Shown here: positions 21,508 to 26,715 of the stretch, in pieces
How positions within the stretch are numbered: position 1 is the first letter of the stretch
How the letters are laid out: each line of letters begins with the position of its first letter
Source of the DNA: Pseudomonadota bacterium
GTDB lineage: Bacteria > Pseudomonadota > Gammaproteobacteria > Steroidobacterales > Steroidobacteraceae
Reading direction: 5' to 3'
Assembly: GCA_021850555.1 (NCBI GenBank)
Contig: JAJZLX010000035.1
Span: 1 to 26,715 of the forward strand
Length of the DNA: 26,715 nucleotides
Made by a program: the position numbers and the translations under genes
Notes under the pieces: generated by a model
The model's database searches: none
What the model was told of the DNA's origin: nothing
The model's input: only the letters and a program-made list of their open reading frames with translations

Positions 21508-23496
21508 TCAGGACTCGGCGAGCTCTCCGAGGGCCTCTTTGAGCGGCCCGAGCCACGGCTCGAAACGCCGCCACTGCTCCAGCCCCTCGGTATTGATCGG
21601 CCTGCGCACCTGCTCGGAGCTCGCGGTGTGCACCCGGCGCGAGGTCTTGTAGAACTCCAGGCATCCGGGCTCGAAGGGCAGGCCGCAGAACTCGAGGATC
21701 CGGCGTACCTGCGGCTCGAAGTCCTCCACCAGCTCCTCGTGCTGCACGCGCAGCACCGCGCCCGGCAGCACCCGCTCCCAGTGCGCCATGAGCTGCACAT
21801 AGGTACGGTAGTAGCGCGCGATATCCTCGAAGGAGTACGTGAACTGCTGCCCCGAGGCAAACAGCTGCTTGAAGTTACTGAAGCAGCAGGCCATGGCGCC
21901 ACGGCGCGCATCGATGATGCGCGCGCCGGGCAGCATCAGGTGAATCAGGCCGATGTGCCGGAAATTGTTCGGCATCTTGTCGATGAAGCGCGGCTTGCCG
22001 GCGCGCCGGTAAAGGCGCGTATCGGTGAGATACCGCTCCCCGAAGCGGGAGAAATCCTCGCGCGAGAGGTCCGCCAACACGCCCGGGTAGCGCGAGTCGG
22101 CCTCGCTGCCGCGGCCCCGCAGCTGCTGGACCAGTCGCGGGATGTCGGACAGCTCCATCGTGCCCTCCACCTGGGAGTGCGAGGCGAGGATCTGCTCGAT
22201 GAGCGTCGAGCCGGCCCGCGGCAGTCCGACGATGAAAATCGGCGCCTCGCTCGGACAGCCCCAGCCCTCGCGCGCCGCGAAGAACTCCCGGGTGCAGACC
22301 TCGGTCTGCAGCGCCGTGTTGCGCTCGGTGAACTCCGGTCGGTAACGGCACTCGCCCTTCTTCAGGACATTGCCGCGCTCGTAGTACGCGAAGGACTCCG
22401 CGTACTGGCCACGGTCCTCCAGGGCCTTGCCGAGCGCGAAGCACAGATGGAACCGATCGGCGAGCGCCACTCTGGGCGCGGCCTCGGCCTGGCGCATCCG
22501 CTCTATCTCCTCGTCGGTGAAGCGGTAGGTCTTGAGATTCGCAAGACTCCAGTACGCGTCCCCATAGCCGGGCCTCACGTCGGCGGCGCGGTGGTACGCC
22601 TCGACCGCCTCCTGCTGCCGGCCGAGGGTCTTGAGAGTGTGCGCAATCGAGAGTTGCAGCTCGGGATGATCCGGCGTCTCGCGCAGCAGGTCCCCGTAGA
22701 GCGCGAGCGCCTGCTCGCACTCGCCGAGCTCGGTCGAGATCGTCGCCTGCGCCGTGAGATAGGCACGATTATCGGGCTGCTCCTTGAGCAGGAGGCGGAT
22801 CTGCTCGCGCGCCTGGCGGTGCATGTGCCGCTGCAGCAGCACCTGGGCGTAATCGAAGCGTGCCGCCTGGTAGTTCGGCTCCATCTCAAGCACGCCCTCG
22901 AGCAGCAGCTCGGCATCATCGAGCACATCGAGTTTCATGCCGATCTGCGCCAGCAGCCGCATGCCCTCGATGTGATCGCCATGGGCGATCAGATACTGGC
23001 GCACCAGCTTCTCCGCAGCATCGATCTCGCCATCGGCGAACATGCTGCGGGCTGTGACGATGGCGACGGGGAGCGAGGCGAGCTTGGCGACGTGCGCGCC
23101 GGCATTGGCCGCATCCGCCTGCCGTCCCGTCATCCGGTAGAGCGCCTCGAGCGTCTTCCAGCTCGCCGGCAATGCCGGATTGAGCCTCACCGCGCGCTCG
23201 AACGCCTCGATGGCGCTTTGCGCCTGGCGCTGCATGACCTGGCAGTGGCCCCTTTCCTGATACAGCCGCGAATATTCCGGACACAGGGCCTCCAGGCGCT
23301 CGAGCGTCGCGAGCGCCTCGGCGATGCGTCCCTGGAACCGCTGCGCCACCGCCAGCATGTACAGCCCGTCGCGATCCTCCGGGGTTGCGGCGAGCAACGC
23401 CTCGGCCTGCCGCTGCGCCTCGGCGAACTGACCGCGATCCAGGCATTCGCGCACTCGCGCGGCCGGCTGTGCCGTGGTGGCACCTTCTGCTTGCAT
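21508..23496 (-). CDS. TPR-repeat sulfotransferase family protein (662 aa)
   Basis: The N-terminal 380 residues or so carry many tetratricopeptide repeats, for example GQFAEAQRQAEALLAATPED, QSAIEAFERAVRLNPALP and QQEAVEAYHRAADVRPGYG. The sulfotransferase domain follows: IFIVGLPRAGSTLIEQIL has the PAPS 5'-phosphosulfate loop at about residues 424-431, then HSQVEGTMEL, RFIDKMPNNFRHIGLIHLML and ARIIDARRGAMACCFSNFKQ (3'-phosphate site). SFEDIARYYRTYVQLMAHW and EQVRRPIN end the family pattern. The acceptor is unknown. It lies upstream of the envelope genes on the same strand. A G-rich run (GGGGGA) precedes the ATG. It shares its architecture with the protein at 9755-11236 but is longer by several repeats. 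Confidence 0.92.
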   Translation of the reverse strand: MQAEGATTAQPAARVRECLDRGQFAEAQRQAEALLAATPEDRDGLYMLAVAQRFQGRIAEALATLERLEALCPEYSRLYQERGHCQVMQRQAQSAIEAFERAVRLNPALPASWKTLEALYRMTGRQADAANAGAHVAKLASLPVAIVTARSMFADGEIDAAEKLVRQYLIAHGDHIEGMRLLAQIGMKLDVLDDAELLLEGVLEMEPNYQAARFDYAQVLLQRHMHRQAREQIRLLLKEQPDNRAYLTAQATISTELGECEQALALYGDLLRETPDHPELQLSIAHTLKTLGRQQEAVEAYHRAADVRPGYGDAYWSLANLKTYRFTDEEIERMRQAEAAPRVALADRFHLCFALGKALEDRGQYAESFAYYERGNVLKKGECRYRPEFTERNTALQTEVCTREFFAAREGWGCPSEAPIFIVGLPRAGSTLIEQILASHSQVEGTMELSDIPRLVQQLRGRGSEADSRYPGVLADLSREDFSRFGERYLTDTRLYRRAGKPRFIDKMPNNFRHIGLIHLMLPGARIIDARRGAMACCFSNFKQLFASGQQFTYSFEDIARYYRTYVQLMAHWERVLPGAVLRVQHEELVEDFEPQVRRILEFCGLPFEPGCLEFYKTSRRVHTASSEQVRRPINTEGLEQWRRFEPWLGPLKEALGELAES

Positions 23497-23645
23497 CGAT
23501 CCCCCGGGGATGGGCCCCTTGTCTCTTCAGTGCGCGATCTTATCGCAACCGCAGCCGAATCCGGCCACAGCGCGGGTCGGCGGCGAACAATCGGCCGTCG
23601 CGGTTCTGCAAATCCTCTGGCAATCAACAGCCGTATCCGGCCGGC

Positions 23646-24962
23646 TCAGGCGGCTGGCTCCACGATGCCTGCCGCCTCGCCAAAGCCGATGCGGGCGAAG
23701 CCCGGCCGCGCGCACCGGCCCTTGAGAATCACCCGGTCACCGTCGGCGAGAAACGTGCGCATCTCGCCATCGGCAAGCCCAAGAGGCCGCCGGCCGCCTT
23801 CGGTCAGCTCGAGGAGCGAGCCGCCCTCGCCGCTCAGGGGGCCCGACTGGGTGCCGCTGCCCAAGAGGTCCCCGGGCTGCAGATTGCAGCCGTTCGCGGT
23901 GTGATGCGCCACCATCTGCGCGATCGACCAGTAGCTGTCGCGGAAGTTCGAGCAAGACAGCCGCTCAGGCGCAACACCGTGAGCGCGCATGCGGGCTGTC
24001 TCGAGCCACGCCGTCAGCTCGAGATCGACGGCTCCGGCTGAGCGCATCTCGGCACCATCGAGATACGGCAGCGGCTGCGGATCGGCATCCGGGCGGCGCC
24101 AGGGCGAGCGAAACGGCGCCAGCGCCTCGAGCGTCACCACCCAGGGGGATATCGTGGTGGCAAAATTCTTGGCGAGGAAAGGGCCCAGGGGCTGATATTC
24201 CCAGGCCTGCACGTCGCGGGCCGACCAGTCGTTGAGCAGGCAGAGGCCGAACACGTGCTCCTCGGCCTGATCGATCGCGATGGGCTCACCGGCCAGGTTG
24301 CCCGTGCCGATGAGTACTCCGACCTCCAGCTCGTAGTCCAACCGCTCGGTGGGCGCAAGCCCCGGACGCTCGGCGCCCTGGGTCTTGATCTGCCCGTGCG
24401 GGCGCCTCACCCGCTGCCCCGACACCCCGATGGAGGAGGCGCGGCCGTGGTAGGCGATGGGCACCCACTTGTAGTTCGGCAACAGCGGCTGCTCGGGCCG
24501 GAACAGCCGCCCGACGGCGGTGGCGTGGTGGATCGAGGTGTAGAAGTCCGTGTAGTCGCCGATCCGTGCCGGCAGTGCGAGCTCCACGCCTGATTGCGGC
24601 ACGAGCGCCTGCGCCGCTCGATCCGCGTGCGGCGCGCCGGCACGCAGCACCTGCGAGAGCCCCTGCCGCAAGGCGCCCCAGGCCTCACGACCAAGCGCCA
24701 TGAGGCCGTTCAACGCCGGCTGCGCGCAGGTCGAAAGCGCCTGCTGCGCCCGCCCCTCGAGCAAATGCAGGGCGGCGAGCGCGGCGAGGTCGAGCACCTG
24801 CTCGCCGATCGCCACTCCGCAGCGAAAGGGCTCGCGGCCGCCGGTGCGCCGGAACACCGCAAACGGCAGGTTCTGGATGGGAAAATCGCCTTCCGGCCGG
24901 TTGGCCGACTCCACCCAGCTCTTCAGGGCGGGATCGTGTGTTTGATCGATGGCGCGCATCAT
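23646..24962 (-). CDS. fahA: Fumarylacetoacetase
   Basis: Fumarylacetoacetase (438 residues; typical 420-440) hydrolyses fumarylacetoacetate to fumarate and acetoacetate, the last step of homogentisate breakdown. The diagnostic blocks are IGDYTDFYTSIHHATAVGRL, holding the first Asp metal ligand, LDYELEVGVLIGTGNLAGEP with the two Glu ligands, and LLNDWSARDVQAWEYQPLGP with a further Asp. The end FLADGDRVILKGRC is also typical. Three ATGs (24968, 24962, 24959) are in frame. GAGAGG lies 6 bp before 24962 but touches 24968, so I favour 24962. It starts 14 bp past the hmgA stop, so the two genes form an operon. Confidence 0.95.
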   Translation of the reverse strand: MMRAIDQTHDPALKSWVESANRPEGDFPIQNLPFAVFRRTGGREPFRCGVAIGEQVLDLAALAALHLLEGRAQQALSTCAQPALNGLMALGREAWGALRQGLSQVLRAGAPHADRAAQALVPQSGVELALPARIGDYTDFYTSIHHATAVGRLFRPEQPLLPNYKWVPIAYHGRASSIGVSGQRVRRPHGQIKTQGAERPGLAPTERLDYELEVGVLIGTGNLAGEPIAIDQAEEHVFGLCLLNDWSARDVQAWEYQPLGPFLAKNFATTISPWVVTLEALAPFRSPWRRPDADPQPLPYLDGAEMRSAGAVDLELTAWLETARMRAHGVAPERLSCSNFRDSYWSIAQMVAHHTANGCNLQPGDLLGSGTQSGPLSGEGGSLLELTEGGRRPLGLADGEMRTFLADGDRVILKGRCARPGFARIGFGEAAGIVEPAA

Positions 24963-24976
24963 TACCATCCTCTCGG

Positions 24977-26305
24977 TCAGGGTTGTGCCGCATGCGGCGT
25001 GAAGCGCTTGGCGAGCCCCCGCCAGCAGCGCGCGTAGTCCGCCTGACGCTGCGGCAGCTCAAGCGCGCCCGGGGTGGGGCGGATCAGAGTGCGAGTCTCG
25101 AACATGAATGCCATCGTGTCGGTGATCTGCTGCGGCACCCGCGTGTCGGCGCGGCTCGCGCGCTCGAAGGTCTGCGCGTCGGGCCCATGGCCGGTCATGC
25201 AATTGTGCAGCGACGCCCCGCCCGGCTCGAAGCCGCTCGCCTTGGCGTCATAGACCCCGTGGATCAGGCCCATGAACTCGCTGGCAATGTTGCGATGGAA
25301 CCAGGGAGGACGGAACGTGTCCTGCGAGACCAGCCAGCGCGGCGGGAAGATCACGAAATCGACGCTGTCGACCCCGGGGGTATCGCTCACCGAGTGCAGC
25401 ACGAGGAAGATCGAGGGATCGGGATGGTCGTAGCTGATCGAGCCCATGGTGTTGAAACGGCGCAGATCATATTTGCACGGCGCGTTGTTGCCGTGCCAGG
25501 CCACCACATCGAGCGGGGAGTGATCGAGCGCGGCCGACCACAGCTCGCCGCCGAGTTTCCCCACCAGCTCCATCTGCCCGTCCCGGTCCTCGTACCAGGC
25601 CACCGGGGTCTGGAAGTCGCGCGGGTTGGCGAGGCCGTTGGAGCCGATGGGACCCAGATCCGGAAGCTTGAACGGCGCGCCGAAGTTCTCGCAGACGTAG
25701 CCCCTCGCCTGCCCGTCGGGCAGTTGCACGCAAAAGCGCACCCCCCGCGGCACCAGCAGGATCTCCCCGGGCCCTGCTTCGAGCACACCGAGCTCGCTCG
25801 CCACGCGCAGCCGGCCAAGCTGCGGCACAATGAGCAGCTCGCCGTCCGCGTCGTAAAAGAACCGGTCCCGCATGGAGCGGTTGGCCAGGTACCAATGGAT
25901 GGCGCAGCCGGTGTGCGCATCGCTTGACCCGGTACCGCCGACGGTGAGCAGGCCGTCGATGAAATCCTGCGGCTCGCTCGGCAGCGGCGGTGCGCTCCAG
26001 CGCAACGGATCGGGCAGCGCGGGCAGCTCGTCGAAGCGGCCCACCAGCCCGGGGTGCGACAGAGGCCGGAATGCGCCCTGCGCGGCGGCCGGGCGGATGC
26101 GATACAGCCAGGTGCGTCGATTGGCATGCCGGGGCGCGGTGAAGGCCGTGCCTGAGAGCTGCTCGGCGTACAACCCGTATGGGCAGCGCTGGGGGGAATT
26201 GCGTCCCTCGGGCAGCGCTGCGGGCAGCGCCTCGGTCGCGAAATGGTTGCCGAAGCCGCCGAGGTACTGCAGCGGCTCGGTTCCGAAGGCGGATGCGGAG
26301 CACAT
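24977..26305 (-). CDS. hmgA: Homogentisate 1,2-dioxygenase
   Basis: HmgA (442 residues) opens the ring of homogentisate with O2 and Fe(II), giving maleylacetoacetate. The protein starts [20 protein letters not shown] and has the iron ligands His337, Glu343 ([16 protein letters not shown]) and His373 ([10 protein letters not shown]). These lie two residues from human His335, Glu341 and His371, so the active site looks intact. The block [20 protein letters not shown] is also typical. GGGAG precedes the ATG at 26305 by 7 bp; an open frame extends 54 bp upstream but lacks family sequence. A maleylacetoacetate isomerase, the step between HmgA and FahA, is not obvious here, although the beta-class GST at 14438 is a distant relative of that family. 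Confidence 0.97.
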   Translation of the reverse strand: MCSASAFGTEPLQYLGGFGNHFATEALPAALPEGRNSPQRCPYGLYAEQLSGTAFTAPRHANRRTWLYRIRPAAAQGAFRPLSHPGLVGRFDELPALPDPLRWSAPPLPSEPQDFIDGLLTVGGTGSSDAHTGCAIHWYLANRSMRDRFFYDADGELLIVPQLGRLRVASELGVLEAGPGEILLVPRGVRFCVQLPDGQARGYVCENFGAPFKLPDLGPIGSNGLANPRDFQTPVAWYEDRDGQMELVGKLGGELWSAALDHSPLDVVAWHGNNAPCKYDLRRFNTMGSISYDHPDPSIFLVLHSVSDTPGVDSVDFVIFPPRWLVSQDTFRPPWFHRNIASEFMGLIHGVYDAKASGFEPGGASLHNCMTGHGPDAQTFERASRADTRVPQQITDTMAFMFETRTLIRPTPGALELPQRQADYARCWRGLAKRFTPHAAQP

Positions 26306-26330
26306 GGTCAACTCCCGGTATGCTTTGCGG

Positions 26331-26360
26331 TATGATGACACAATTAGTTGCGATCGCAAC
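26331..26360. promoter_or_regulatory. hmgA/marR divergent control region with a 14-bp palindrome
   Basis: GTTGCGATCGCAAC at 26347-26360 is a perfect 14-bp palindrome in the 73-bp gap between divergent hmgA and the MarR gene. TATGAT at 26331-26336 could be a -10 box for the MarR gene, placing the palindrome just past its transcription start. On the other strand TTGCGA within it could act as a -35 for hmgA. This is a natural operator for the MarR regulator. Confidence 0.65.
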
Positions 26361-26378
26361 CGTAAGAGAGCCGGCTCC

Positions 26379-26715
26379 GTGAATGACCGTCCCGAACTCG
26401 AGCAGTCGCTCGAGCTTTGCGCGTTCGTCCCCTTCCGCCTGAACCGCCTGGCGACCGGCGTCAGCCAGTACCTCGCGGCGATTTACCAGGATCGCTTCGG
26501 GCTGGACATCCCGCAATGGCGCGTCATGGCCACCGTGGGCGGGCGCGCTTGCACCGCGCAGCACATCGCCGCCAGCACACGCATGCACAAGACCCGCGTC
26601 AGCCGGGCGATCGCCGAGCTCGAGGTCCGGGATCTCATCGAGCGCGCCTCCAACGAGCAGGATCGGCGGGAAAGGCAGGTGCGCCTCACCAAGGCGGGCC
26701 GGCGCCTGTACGCCG
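26379..26715 (+). CDS. MarR-family regulator of homogentisate genes (3' end outside window)
   Basis: The 112 visible codons run to the window edge with no stop. The frame starts at GTG 26379 ([20 protein letters not shown]), with GAGAG about 8 bp upstream; the ATG at 26383 is out of frame. [20 protein letters not shown] leads into the winged helix: [21 protein letters not shown] (recognition helix), then [20 protein letters not shown] and [12 protein letters not shown] (wing). This is the canonical MarR pattern. It is divergent from hmgA-fahA with a palindrome in the gap, so it probably represses that operon and itself; homogentisate or a precursor may be the ligand. That is inference. Confidence 0.9.
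   Translation, partial: MNDRPELEQSLELCAFVPFRLNRLATGVSQYLAAIYQDRFGLDIPQWRVMATVGGRACTAQHIAASTRMHKTRVSRAIAELEVRDLIERASNEQDRRERQVRLTKAGRRLYA

Noticed and set aside
21628..23904. Very long plus-strand open frame (758 codons)
   Set aside because: It lies antisense to the TPR-sulfotransferase gene and the end of fahA. High GC keeps the opposite frame open; the translation shows no domain pattern.

Overview
This 26.7 kb window is high-GC, gene-dense proteobacterial DNA. I see no tRNA, rRNA, CRISPR array, prophage or intact insertion sequence. The gene set (complete C-P lyase core, TPR-sulfotransferases, WaaE-type and GT9 glycosyltransferases, beta-class GST, homogentisate pathway) and the extracytoplasmic proteins fit a free-living Gram-negative bacterium. 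I would guess a Gammaproteobacterium near Xanthomonadales or Nevskiales, with low confidence on rank.

Positions 1-7871 hold a phosphonate catabolism locus. On the minus strand phnF (GntR/HutC regulator), a DUF1045 2H-phosphoesterase gene and phnN (cut by the left edge) form one overlapping unit. Divergent from it on the plus strand, phnG-H-I-J-K-L-M are packed with short gaps or start/stop overlaps. Together they encode the C-P lyase nucleosidase and lyase core (GHIJ plus the ABC-type proteins K and L), the diphosphatase PhnM and the kinase PhnN. No phnP is visible. The DUF1045 gene sits where a cyclic phosphodiesterase step would fit. A HutC-type palindrome lies in the 92-bp divergent intergenic region. 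No phnCDE transporter lies in the window; it may lie beyond the left edge.

Positions 8219-13001 carry an MFS carrier with a phosphate:H+ symporter-like motif, a TPR-sulfotransferase with a good sigma70 promoter, a 541-bp region without a convincing gene, and a secreted L,D-transpeptidase whose start sits almost at the predicted transcription start.

Positions 13077-16026 carry stress and detoxification genes: a SAM methyltransferase, an OsmC-like protein, a beta-class glutathione S-transferase and a divergent HxlR regulator with a repeated TTACCT-type motif between them. A tiny membrane protein follows. Positions 16232-17760 encode a fatty acid hydroxylase/sterol desaturase-family protein translationally coupled to a TVP38/DedA-like membrane protein.

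Positions 17774-23496 (minus strand) look like an envelope and glycan segment: a WaaE-like GT2, a remnant of a TonB-dependent receptor, a glyoxalase II-like metallo-hydrolase, a GT9 heptosyltransferase-like protein, a His/Gly/Trp-rich secreted protein with an internal 57-bp repeat, and a second, larger TPR-sulfotransferase. Positions 23646-26715 hold the end of tyrosine/phenylalanine catabolism: fahA and hmgA, with a divergent MarR regulator (cut by the right edge) and a perfect 14-bp palindrome between them.

Most of the window is recognisable biology. The least explained points are the DUF1045/PhnP substitution, the phosphate-type MFS carrier next to the C-P lyase genes, the receptor remnant, the long hairpin at 14356-14393 and the two TPR-sulfotransferases.
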